The translations under genes and the position numbers were made by a program. A stretch of 36,201 nt of DNA, taken from NCBI GenBank assembly GCA_937916565.1, contig CALFSR010000012.1, forward strand, positions 1 through 36,201, read 5' to 3'. Position 1 is the stretch's first letter. Each line of letters begins with the position of its first letter. Shown here one piece after another: positions 6,954 to 13,362 of the stretch. The DNA comes from an uncultured Bacillota bacterium. GTDB lineage: Bacteria; Bacillota; Limnochordia; Limnochordales; ZCTH02-B6. The notes under the pieces are model-generated. The model made no database searches. It was not told the DNA's origin and saw only the letters and a program-made list of their open reading frames with translations.

Positions 6954-7097
6954 TTGTCCACGCGGTGTGATACGCGCGTTATCCACACGTTCGGGGGAGG
7001 ATCCGCCCAAGCACGGCACGAAAAGTCTCCGGCACCGGCACTCTTGTCCTCATATTGTCCACGGTTTGTCCACAGGTTGTCCACAATCTGTGGATAA
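6954..7097. other. DnaA-box cluster with 11-bp phasing
   Basis: Two perfect TTATCCACA boxes occur: 6979-6987 (plus) and 7097-7089 (minus, read as TGTGGATAA). Between and around them are TTGTCCACG at 6954-6962 and 7055-7063, TTGTCCACA at 7066-7074 and 7077-7085, and a weaker TTGTCCTCA at 7044-7052. The boxes at 7044, 7055, 7066 and 7077 have the same orientation and start exactly 11 bases apart, about one helical turn, as in cooperative DnaA binding arrays. The cluster lies just before the HTH gene at 7124. dnaA is not present and no strongly AT-rich unwinding element is visible, so it could be a DnaA-titrating or regulatory cluster or part of an origin. Confidence 0.75.
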
Positions 7098-7123
7098 CCG
7101 GCGGGCACGGGGGAGTTCTCACG

Positions 7124-7393
7124 GTGCAAATCGAAATCCGGGGCGTTGAGCGCCTAAGCTTTCGCGAGCGGTAGGTCGTCGCGCTGAAAGAAATGGGCCA
7201 CAGCAACCAGGCCATCGCTCGTCGGCTGAGCGTGTCGCCGGCCACTGTGGCCACCTTGTACAATCGTGCCAAAACCAAAGGATACCAGGTCGTGCTCGTA
7301 CTGAGCGGAGACCCCTTGAACTTGTTCCCGGGCGGTGCAGACGACGACTCAGATGAGGCGCCCGGACCGGAAGACGACGGCGGGGCCGAGTAA
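7124..7393 (+). pseudogene. Sigma-70 region-4-like HTH protein interrupted by an amber codon
   Basis: From GTG 7124 (GGGGGAG about 7 bases upstream) the frame reads MQIEIRGVERLSFRER, then TAG at 7172-7174, then VVALKEMGHSNQAIARRLSV and onward to the stop at 7393. The sequence across the stop reads as one helix-turn-helix domain of the sigma-region-4/LuxR type, in which LSFRERQVVAL would be expected, so a CAG to TAG change explains it. The remainder (SPATVATLYNRAKTKGYQVV, then an acidic tail) is well preserved. It may be a recent pseudogene, a sequencing error, a suppressed stop, or a shortened gene restarting at ATG 7193, which lacks a clear ribosome site. DnaA boxes occupy its upstream region. 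Confidence 0.65.
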
Positions 7394-7403
7394 AACGTGA
7401 CCA

Positions 7404-7418
7404 GCCGCAGGCTGCGGC
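7404..7418. terminator. Short hairpin between convergent genes
   Basis: GCCGCA (7404-7409) and TGCGGC (7413-7418) pair with a 3-base loop between the HTH gene and the end of the nicotinamidase gene. There is no T-run, so terminator function is uncertain. Confidence 0.3.
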
Positions 7419-7422
7419 CCGG

Positions 7423-8019
7423 CTACACGACGACGTGCGCGCCCGCTGACCGCATGTCGGCGATGGCTTTCTCCCCATCCCCCGGGGACACATTGACTGC
7501 TCGCGACCCGCTTTGGATGAGCACCGCCTCAAATCCATGCCGCAAGGCGTCCAGGACGGTGGCACGTACGCAGTAATCGGTCGCAAGCCCGCCGACGTAC
7601 ACTTTCCCCACGCCGCGCTCCTTTAGCCACGCGGCCAAATCCACGTCCGCCGCGGCCGTCTCACCCTCGGCGAGCCGCCCGTCGAAACCGCTGTAGCCTT
7701 CCGCGTCCTTGCGGAAAGCTTTGCGAAATACCACGCCCTGGACCACAAGATCGGGATGAAAGGCGGCGCCCGGGGACCCCTGGACGCAATGGACCGGCCA
7801 GATGCCGCCCTGCTCGGCGAAGGAGCAATGATCGGCGGGATGCCAATCCTGCGTATAGACAATCGGCCGCCCGGCCTCGACAAAACGGCGGATCCACCAG
7901 TTGAGCACGGGCACCACCTGGTCGCCGTCCTTCACCGCAAGCGCCCCGCCGGGGCAGAAGTCGTTTTGAACGTCCACCACAATCAGCGCCGCGTCCGCCT
8001 CCGGCACGAACGTATCCAC
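7423..8019 (-). CDS. pncA: Nicotinamidase (isochorismatase-fold)
   Basis: The 198-residue product is a cysteine hydrolase of the isochorismatase superfamily with PncA features: Asp16 in VVDVQNDF, Lys100 in FRKAF and Cys150 in ATDYCVRAT form the catalytic triad, and Asp58, His60 and His64 (DWHPADH) are metal ligands. It would deamidate nicotinamide to nicotinate for NAD salvage. GTG 8019 is preceded by GGGGAG at 9 bases. Length is normal. It is downstream of NDH-2 on the same strand with a 77-base gap, so co-transcription is possible and would pair NAD recycling with an NADH oxidiser, though this is only contextual. Confidence 0.9.
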   Translation of the reverse strand: MDTFVPEADAALIVVDVQNDFCPGGALAVKDGDQVVPVLNWWIRRFVEAGRPIVYTQDWHPADHCSFAEQGGIWPVHCVQGSPGAAFHPDLVVQGVVFRKAFRKDAEGYSGFDGRLAEGETAAADVDLAAWLKERGVGKVYVGGLATDYCVRATVLDALRHGFEAVLIQSGSRAVNVSPGDGEKAIADMRSAGAHVVV

Positions 8020-8096
8020 GGTATCACGCTCCCCACAAGGAAAACCTTGACCATCACCTCCAGTCTACCACCGGCTCGCCGGGCCGGCCAGCCGGG

Positions 8097-9314
8097 TTAG
8101 GCGCCCGCCCATCGGAGCGAGCGTTGGCGAAGGAGCGCCCGGAAAACAAGGCGTGCGCCGCCGAGGTCGTGCAGGTACCGCCATGTGTTCAGGTCTTTAA
8201 GGAATGCCGGCAGCCATCCCGCCATCCGCAGCGGGCCGATTCTCGCCAATCCTGCGCCGCGCCCGACGGTGGCCACGACTCCTGCGGTCCGTCCTGTGTA
8301 CGCCCGCAGGGGACGGCCCACGATCTCGGCCCAAATGTTGCGGGCGGCCAGGCGCCCTTGGACCACGGCGTGCTGGGCGGTGGGCGGGACCGGCTGGCCC
8401 GTTCGTGGGTTGAGCGCCAGCGCGGCGTCGCCGATGACATACACGCCTGGCGCGTCCACCGACTGCAGGTACCGGTTGACGACCGCCCTACCCCTCGCCC
8501 GAGTGGTGAACACCCGCTCGACCAGCCGATTTGCCCGCACGCCGCCGCTCCAGACGACCGTACGGGAGCGAAGGCGCGTGCCGTCCCGGAGGACGACGCC
8601 GTCGCCGTCGACGCCGACGATGCCCGTGCCCAGCAGCAAGCTGACCCCTTTGCGCAGCAGCATGTCGACCGCTGCGTCGACCAGCGGCTCATCAAAACCG
8701 GGCAAAATGTCAGGAGCCGCCTCGACGGTAACGATGCGGATCTCATCCGGGCGCAGCCCGTGGCGCAACGCGAGCGCGATCCTCTCGTCCGCCAGTTCGC
8801 CGGCAAACTCCACCCCGGTCAACCCCCCGCCCGCGACCACAATGGTCAGCATGGCTTGACGCTGACCGGGGTCCTCCGTGCGTCGTGCCCGGTCCATCAT
8901 GTCGTCGATGTGACGGCGTATGTTCTCCGCGCTGTTGAGGCTGCGTAGTGTGAGGCTGTGTTCCTGCAAGCCGGGAATGGAGAAATACTCGGGCTCGCTG
9001 CCGAGGGCCACGACGAGGTAATCGAAGCCAAAGACGCGCCGGCCGTCGACAACGAACTCCCGGTCGCCAAGGCGGATGTCCGTCACGGTGCCTTGTACGA
9101 CTTCCACGCCGGTGCCCGCGAAAATGTCAGCCAGGGGCACGGCTAACACGCTTACCCGTGTGCCCGCGGCCGGCCGGTGCAGTTCCGTGATGAGCTCGTG
9201 ATCCGGGCCAGCGTTGACGAGGGTGACCCGCACGCCCCGCCGCCCAAGGCGCCAATCCAGGTCCAGCGCCGCCCGCACGCCGGCATAACCCGCTCCCAGG
9301 ACACGGATCTTCAC
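8097..9314 (-). CDS. Type II NADH dehydrogenase (NDH-2)-like FAD oxidoreductase
   Basis: The 405-residue product has two dinucleotide folds: the FAD site at the N-terminus (KIRVLGAGYAGVRAAL) and the NADH site in mid-protein (VVAGGGLTGVEFAGEL). The FAD-binding VYVIGDAAL and the TAQHAVVQGRLAARNI segment follow, as in NDH-2 enzymes that pass electrons from NADH to quinone without proton pumping. A C-terminal amphipathic region would attach it to the membrane. GTG 9314 gives the correct N-terminus, with GGGGGTGGGG just upstream; the open frame extends far beyond (to 10070), but that part is antisense to other genes. A quinone or sulfide:quinone reductase specificity cannot be excluded. Confidence 0.85.
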   Translation of the reverse strand: MKIRVLGAGYAGVRAALDLDWRLGRRGVRVTLVNAGPDHELITELHRPAAGTRVSVLAVPLADIFAGTGVEVVQGTVTDIRLGDREFVVDGRRVFGFDYLVVALGSEPEYFSIPGLQEHSLTLRSLNSAENIRRHIDDMMDRARRTEDPGQRQAMLTIVVAGGGLTGVEFAGELADERIALALRHGLRPDEIRIVTVEAAPDILPGFDEPLVDAAVDMLLRKGVSLLLGTGIVGVDGDGVVLRDGTRLRSRTVVWSGGVRANRLVERVFTTRARGRAVVNRYLQSVDAPGVYVIGDAALALNPRTGQPVPPTAQHAVVQGRLAARNIWAEIVGRPLRAYTGRTAGVVATVGRGAGLARIGPLRMAGWLPAFLKDLNTWRYLHDLGGARLVFRALLRQRSLRWAGA

Positions 9315-9459
9315 AGCCCCACCCCCTGCTACCGGGTAGTGTGGCTCGCGGCGGCTCCCTTCAGGCGCGGCGCGGGCGTTCCTGCAAAGGAACGGTGAGG
9401 CGCGGCACCCGCCCGCGCGGCCGCAGCCGGCGGGCGGGTCCGCTCCCAGTGCTGGCCGC

Positions 9460-9657
9460 TCAGTCAGGAATGACGGGCGGCACGCTGGGTCCCGAGGACA
9501 GCGTGAACTGCGGCCCGGGAATGACCGGCGGCACGCTCGGCCCGGAAGACGCCGAGACCTGCGGCCCGGGGATGACCGGCGGCACGCTCGGGCCCGCCGC
9601 CGCCAGCGTCGACAAGACCAACACCAACGCCAACGCCAACCACAACCAACGCCGCAT
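9460..9657 (-). CDS. Exported peptide precursor with 17-residue tandem repeats
   Basis: The 65-residue product starts MRRWLWLALALVLVLSTLAA, a textbook signal peptide ending near AAA, followed by three copies of GPSVPPVIPGPQVSASS-type repeats (second GPQFTLSS, third truncated at PVIPD). The DNA repeats have a period of exactly 51 bases (starts at 9467, 9518 and 9569 on the plus strand). ATG 9657 has an excellent AAAGGAGGAG site 7 bases upstream. It lies 99 bases downstream of the TPR/HD-GYP gene on the same strand, like Phr peptides next to Rap receptors. Processing would release Pro/Val-rich oligopeptides. A structural or cell-surface role is the alternative; no family is recognised. Confidence 0.75.
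   Translation of the reverse strand: MRRWLWLALALVLVLSTLAAAGPSVPPVIPGPQVSASSGPSVPPVIPGPQFTLSSGPSVPPVIPD
9467..9600 (-). repeat. 51-bp tandem repeats inside the peptide gene
   Basis: Two full units and one partial unit, beginning at 9467, 9518 and 9569, share the core GATGACCGGCGGCACGCT with small changes. The period keeps the reading frame, so each unit encodes one 17-residue copy. Confidence 0.85.
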
Positions 9658-9756
9658 CCACCTACTCCTCCTTTCAGATTCATGCGGTGTTGCCACCGCG
9701 AGCTACCCCAATCCCTTTGCCCTTCGCGCCGGCCCTGTCGCGGTGCAGAGCCGCCC

Positions 9757-11304
9757 TTAAGGCCGGGGCAGGCTTGCGCCGGCGCCGACGGGGGCGCCGA
9801 CGGGATCGTGCATGGCGACAAAGACGTCCACCAGCCGCGGGTCCAACTGGGTGCCGCGCCGGCGGCGGAGCTCCACGATGGCGGCCGTGTGCCCGCGCTC
9901 AAGCCCATGGCTGACGTAGGTCCCTGCCACCGCGATAATGCGGGCCAAAAGAGGTATTTCCTCCCCGCGCAGACCATCCGGGAACCCCAGCCCGTCGTAC
10001 CGCTCGTGGTGATGGCGGACCGCGTCCCGGCACAACTCCGGAACGGCAAACAGGCTGAGGATCTTCTCACCGAAAAGCGGATGGGCCATCATCCGTTCGC
10101 GAGCGGCCGGGCTAAGCGGCGCGTCCCGTTCCACAACCTCCGGGTCCAGCGACGTGAGACCTATGTCGTGCAGCTTTGCCACGTGGCTTAACGCCTCTTG
10201 CTCCTCGGGCGACAGCCCAAGGGCCTGCCCCAGTTGATGGGCGTACCGGCCGGTCAACTCGGCCTTCTGGCGCATATCCGGGTATAGGCTCTCGATGGAG
10301 TCCAGCAGGTCAAGCAGCGTCGTGAAGTACCGCAGGCGCTCCTTGGACTCCGGGTGAATCGTCGCCATCCGTCCGTGGGCCGCTGTACCCAACGAGCGCT
10401 GGCGCACCAGCTCGTCAAGCTGCCGGTTCACCCGGGACCATTCGCCCCACATGGACGACTGCGCGTAGTACGTGCTCGCCCGCTGCAATTCCATGAGAGC
10501 GCCGTGGCGGTCCCCGGTGGCCAGGGCGATATACCCAAACAGCTCGCTCACTCGCGCAACTTCCGACTTGTGCAGCGTGACGACGTTGGACCACAGCACC
10601 CGCAAAGCCTCACTGCCGTACGTCGCCGCCTGGTCCAGGTCACCCATTACATAGTGCAAGCGGCCGAGCGCGCAGTATGTGTAGCCTAGGCGCGGGTCGG
10701 CGGCGAGGCGCTCGAGAACTTCCCGGGCGGCTTCGAGGTATGCCCGGGCCTGGGCGTACTCCCTACGTTCAAGGCAAATGAGGCCGAGGTTGGTCTGGAT
10801 CTGGGCGCTGCGCACGTGATCGGCGACGCTGCCAAACACGGCCAGCGCCCGCCGGGCCGCCACCTCGGCTTCATCCCAGTGTTCCAGCGCCATCCACACG
10901 ATGGAGGCGACATGGTCCGCGTGAGCATTCCAAAAAGCCGGTACGTCGTCGGTTCCGCACCGCTGCGCCGCCCGCAGGAAGAGGGTCGCCTCGTCTACCC
11001 GGCCGGTCATGTACAACAGTACGGCCAAGTTCGTCAAAACCTTGAGGCGATCTTCGGGAGCCGACGCGGTGTCTTGCTCGATCAGCGCGTGCGCCTCCTG
11101 CCACCGGGCCTCCGCGTCGCGCATGCGCCCGAGTTCGTAGTGAACGCATCCCAGCGCATTCAGGCTGCGCAACATGGACGTCACGTCGCCTTCGGCCCGG
11201 GCGCGCTCGAGCCACTGCTCCCAGCATTCTTCGGCAAGAAGCAATAACCCGCGCTCCCATGCCCACAGGCCTTGGCGGTAATCGTCGTTGATAGAGGAGA
11301 GCAT
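9757..11304 (-). CDS. TPR protein fused to a degenerate HD-GYP domain
   Basis: The 515-residue soluble product has TPR-type helix pairs over about residues 25-300 (for example TNLGLICLERREYAQARAYL) and an HD-GYP-like domain over about 345-490. HD-GYP proteins hydrolyse c-di-GMP. His379-Asp380, His408, His431-433 and a GFP variant of GYP (440-442) are present, but the lysine of HDIGK is Leu and both aspartates of the usual VADxxDA motif are lost (VAGTYVS, 459-465), so activity is uncertain. ATG 11304 follows AGGGGGG; the longer frame to 11379 would read through the terminator. A c-di-GMP-I riboswitch and terminator precede it and a repeat peptide gene follows. A peptide-controlled phosphodiesterase or c-di-GMP sensor is the inferred role. 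Confidence 0.82.
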   Translation of the reverse strand: MLSSINDDYRQGLWAWERGLLLLAEECWEQWLERARAEGDVTSMLRSLNALGCVHYELGRMRDAEARWQEAHALIEQDTASAPEDRLKVLTNLAVLLYMTGRVDEATLFLRAAQRCGTDDVPAFWNAHADHVASIVWMALEHWDEAEVAARRALAVFGSVADHVRSAQIQTNLGLICLERREYAQARAYLEAAREVLERLAADPRLGYTYCALGRLHYVMGDLDQAATYGSEALRVLWSNVVTLHKSEVARVSELFGYIALATGDRHGALMELQRASTYYAQSSMWGEWSRVNRQLDELVRQRSLGTAAHGRMATIHPESKERLRYFTTLLDLLDSIESLYPDMRQKAELTGRYAHQLGQALGLSPEEQEALSHVAKLHDIGLTSLDPEVVERDAPLSPAARERMMAHPLFGEKILSLFAVPELCRDAVRHHHERYDGLGFPDGLRGEEIPLLARIIAVAGTYVSHGLERGHTAAIVELRRRRGTQLDPRLVDVFVAMHDPVGAPVGAGASLPRP

Positions 11305-11324
11305 CGGAACCCCCCTGCCGATGC
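11301..11324 (-). promoter_or_regulatory. Hairpin enclosing ribosome site and start codon of the TPR/HD-GYP gene
   Basis: On the minus strand GCATCGG (11324-11318) pairs with CCGATGC (11307-11301). The AGGGGGG ribosome site is in the 10-base loop and the ATG is in the 3' arm, so initiation may be damped by folding. The stem is only 7 bp. Confidence 0.45.
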
Positions 11325-11328
11325 GCCG

Positions 11329-11367
11329 AAAAAAGCGCCTACCCGGGCCGTTCGGCCGGGCAGGCGC
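11329..11367 (-). terminator. Intrinsic terminator in the leader of the TPR/HD-GYP gene
   Basis: On the minus strand GCGCCT (11367-11362) pairs with AGGCGC (11340-11335); inside it CCCGG-type pairs continue after one mismatch. The stem is followed directly by TTTTTT (11334-11329). It lies between the riboswitch and the start codon, the position of an expression platform. An upstream GCAGG could pair with the 5' arm as an antiterminator. Confidence 0.85.
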
Positions 11368-11393
11368 GGCAACCTGCACGCGTTTCCCCCAAC

Positions 11394-11536
11394 CTCAACG
11401 GCAGCCTGACTATCATCGTCGACAGCGCCCGCTCCCCCGCGTGCGGCGAGGCCAGTTGTCAACAGCGCGCCGTCGACCTTAGACTCACGGCTTTGCGTCC
11501 CCGGCTTTCGCACGGGTTTGCCCGAAAAACGTTGAG
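11394..11536 (-). promoter_or_regulatory. c-di-GMP-I (GEMM-I) riboswitch aptamer
   Basis: The minus strand carries the GEMM-I consensus in order: P1 5' arm CTCAACG (11536-11530); GGGCAAACC; a GAAA tetraloop hairpin; GGGACGCAAAGCC; GTCTAAGG; a long P3 stem in which GTCGACGGCGC pairs with GCGCTGTCGAC; ATGATAGTCAGGCTGCCG, matching the conserved 3' motif; and the P1 3' arm CGTTGAG (11400-11394), perfectly complementary to the 5' arm. The guanines at the ligand pocket favour c-di-GMP over the cGAMP variant. It lies upstream of a terminator and the TPR/HD-GYP gene, so c-di-GMP should control their transcription. Whether binding turns the gene on or off cannot be read from sequence. Confidence 0.9.
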
Positions 11537-11618
11537 AATTGCGTGTTTTTCAGCAAAGACGGGAACGATCTATGATGAGTTTGTTCGATGGATTTCGCCG
11601 CCCGGGCGAGGGCTCCTG

Positions 11619-12266
11619 CTAGCCGTGTTCCAAATTTCCTTTGAGAGGGATTCCGAACCGGACGCTCGTTCCCTGTCCGGGCGCCGAGGATACGTCAAGC
11701 CATCCGCCAAGCAGCTGCAGCCGCTCCTTCATGCCCTGAAGGCCAAAGCGGCTTGCGGCACGGGACACCTGCGACGGGTCAAACCCGCGGCCCGCGTCGC
11801 GCACCTCGCCGCGCAACTCCTCGTCTGAGCAGACGACGGTAACAGCTACGCTGGCCGCGCCCGAATGCTTGCTGGCGTTGCTCAGACACTCTTGCACAAG
11901 GCGATAAGCGGCCAGCTCCACGTGGGGCAAGAGCCGCTCGGGCCCGCCGACGCACTCAAGGTCAACCCTCATGCCGGTTCGCTGCTGGAAGTCGGCCACG
12001 TACAGCCGCAATGCCTCAAACAGCCCATGCTCGTCGACGGCCAGGGGACGCAGGTCGGCGATCACTTGCCGGATGTCCCGGAGGCTCGCCCGCAACAGCT
12101 CCTTGAGCCGCCCGAGCTCCTCTTTGGCCCGAGGCGGGTCGACGTCCATGAGACGCTCGCACACTTCTACCCGGAGAACCAGGTTCGCCAAGGTTTGGGC
12201 GGCACCGTCATGGAGCTCCCGGGCAACCCGCCGGCGCTCGTCTTCCTGGGCTTGGAGCACCGTCAT
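11619..12266 (-). CDS. Soluble DegS/NreB-type histidine kinase without a sensor domain
   Basis: The product (215 residues from ATG 12266) is a HisKA_3 dimerisation domain plus HATPase. The phospho-acceptor is His19 in RRRVARELHDG, followed by an N box (ECLSNASKHS), a G1 box (DAGRGFD) and FGLQGMKERLQLLGG. No membrane or sensory domain and no response regulator are present in the window. The start is uncertain: AGGAAGGA (12298-12291) overlaps the moaDE stop, but the ATG is 24 bases further on across a perfect 7-bp hairpin (CGTCCGC/GCGGACG) that would bring the two together; CTG 12284 or GTG 12332 are alternatives. It may feed an unlinked NarL-type regulator. Confidence 0.85.
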   Translation of the reverse strand: MTVLQAQEDERRRVARELHDGAAQTLANLVLRVEVCERLMDVDPPRAKEELGRLKELLRASLRDIRQVIADLRPLAVDEHGLFEALRLYVADFQQRTGMRVDLECVGGPERLLPHVELAAYRLVQECLSNASKHSGAASVAVTVVCSDEELRGEVRDAGRGFDPSQVSRAASRFGLQGMKERLQLLGGWLDVSSAPGQGTSVRFGIPLKGNLEHG

Positions 12267-12297
12267 GGCGTCCGCGTGCAGCAGCGGACGTCCTTCC

Positions 12298-12987
12298 TCA
12301 GGGCCCCGTCTGCGGCCCGACCCATTCTTCACCGTCTTCCCAGCGCTCCTTCTTCCAGATGGGCACGATCTGCTTCAAGCGGTCAATTGCGTAGCGGGCA
12401 GCCTCAAAGGCGTCGGCCCGATGCGGCGCGGCGGCGGCCACGAGCACGCTGGCTTCGCCGATGGCGACATGCCCGATACGATGAGTCACGGCAAGGCGGA
12501 CGTCCGGCCACCGGCCGGTCACCTCCCGCCCGATCCGGGCCATTTCCGAAAGGGCCATTTCGCGGTAGGCCTCGTACTCGAGGCGTACCGTGCGGCGGTC
12601 ACCGGTCCATTCCCGGACGATGCCGGCGAAAACCACGATCGCTCCTGCCCGTGGGCTTTTGACCTTGGCCATGACCGCGTCCACCGACAGCGGCTCCTCA
12701 ACGATCTCGAAGCTATCGGGCGCTCCGGGCTCGCCTGCCCTGTTGCCGCCGCTTACGGGAGGCAAGAATGCGACCTCGTCCCCGTCGCCGAGAGGCGTCT
12801 GCCACGTGGCATAGTTCAGGTTGACCGCCACCATAAGGCGCCGTTCGAAGCGCGCGGCATCCGGATGGACTTTGACCAGTTCCTGCCACGCCTCCTGGAC
12901 GGTGGCCCCTGCAGGAAGGTCCAGCGTCACTACCCGCTGTCCCAGCGCCTCCGCAAGAGCGGCAAACGCGCGCACGGTTATTCGCAC
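12298..12987 (-). CDS. MoaD-MoaE fusion, molybdopterin synthase
   Basis: The 229-residue product joins both molybdopterin synthase subunits. Residues 1-81 are MoaD (ubiquitin fold) ending in the diagnostic Gly80-Gly81 (FLPPVSGG); residues about 92-229 are MoaE with the catalytic lysine region LKQIVPIWKKE (204-214). The enzyme adds dithiolene sulfur to precursor Z (cPMP). MoaD must present a free C-terminal glycine to be thiocarboxylated, so the fusion probably needs cleavage after Gly81, as reported for the mycobacterial MoaD-MoaE fusion MoaX. GTG 12987 follows GGGGAGG at about 9 bases. No other moa gene is in the window. A zinc ribbon gene lies 37 bases upstream. Confidence 0.9.
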   Translation of the reverse strand: MRITVRAFAALAEALGQRVVTLDLPAGATVQEAWQELVKVHPDAARFERRLMVAVNLNYATWQTPLGDGDEVAFLPPVSGGNRAGEPGAPDSFEIVEEPLSVDAVMAKVKSPRAGAIVVFAGIVREWTGDRRTVRLEYEAYREMALSEMARIGREVTGRWPDVRLAVTHRIGHVAIGEASVLVAAAAPHRADAFEAARYAIDRLKQIVPIWKKERWEDGEEWVGPQTGP

Positions 12988-13024
12988 ACAGCAGGCCTCC
13001 CCATGTGCACAATCCCGGTCGCGA

Positions 13025-13201
13025 TCACCGCCGGTCGGCCGCGCCGTCGCTCTGCCGTTCGGGCGGCTCGATGTGGCGACCGCGGGTTTCCCCTTCCACT
13101 GCAAGAAACGGCTTGCCGCAGTATGGGCACTCCCATACCTGGGTATCGGTCATGGATGAGTAACTCGGCTGTTCACAGTGCGGGCAGATCGTCTTTTGCA
13201 C
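13025..13201 (-). CDS. Small zinc ribbon protein
   Basis: The 58-residue product has two CPxC knuckles, CPHC near residue 6 and CPYC near residue 26, forming a four-cysteine zinc ribbon. A hydrophilic tail rich in Glu, Arg and Gly follows. Such small ribbons often act in nucleic-acid binding or as metal chaperones; no specific family is recognised. GTG 13201 has GGAAGGGGG 8 bases upstream; a TTG at 13231 is an upstream alternative without a site. It probably shares a transcript with the MoaD-MoaE gene just downstream. Confidence 0.65.
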   Translation of the reverse strand: MQKTICPHCEQPSYSSMTDTQVWECPYCGKPFLAVEGETRGRHIEPPERQSDGAADRR

Positions 13202-13362
13202 GCGAACGGCCCCCTTCCATTCCGCGTCCAACGACCCTACCCCTCATCAACCCGTGCTTCGACGCCTGTGATTATTTTCCTGTCCCCTGGGGGCGCTCGC
13301 CCGCCGCAGCAGGAATTGTCCCGGCCAACCGCGAAGCCACTTTTCCAAAAGGGGTGACACCG

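Noticed and set aside
6906..7123. Chromosomal origin of replication
   Set aside because: It was kept only as a DnaA-box cluster: no dnaA, dnaN or rpmH nearby and no strongly AT-rich unwinding stretch; skew cannot be computed here.
7172..7174. Pyrrolysine or other programmed recoding at TAG
   Set aside because: The expected residue in the HTH is an ordinary Gln and no recoding hairpin was seen; a simple point change is more likely.
9467..9600. CRISPR array
   Set aside because: The 51-bp period is contiguous coding repeat without unique spacers, preceded in frame by a signal peptide.
9315..10070. N-terminal extension of the NDH-2 frame
   Set aside because: It runs through the repeat-peptide and TPR/HD-GYP genes in another frame and has Cys/Arg-rich non-protein composition; NDH-2 homology begins at GTG 9314.
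11305..11379. ATG 11379 as the start of the TPR/HD-GYP protein
   Set aside because: It would translate the terminator stem and T-run; ATG 11304 has its own ribosome site.
11971..13362. Long upstream extension of the MPN-LysM frame
   Set aside because: It is antisense to the kinase, MoaD-MoaE and zinc ribbon genes, all with clear family motifs.
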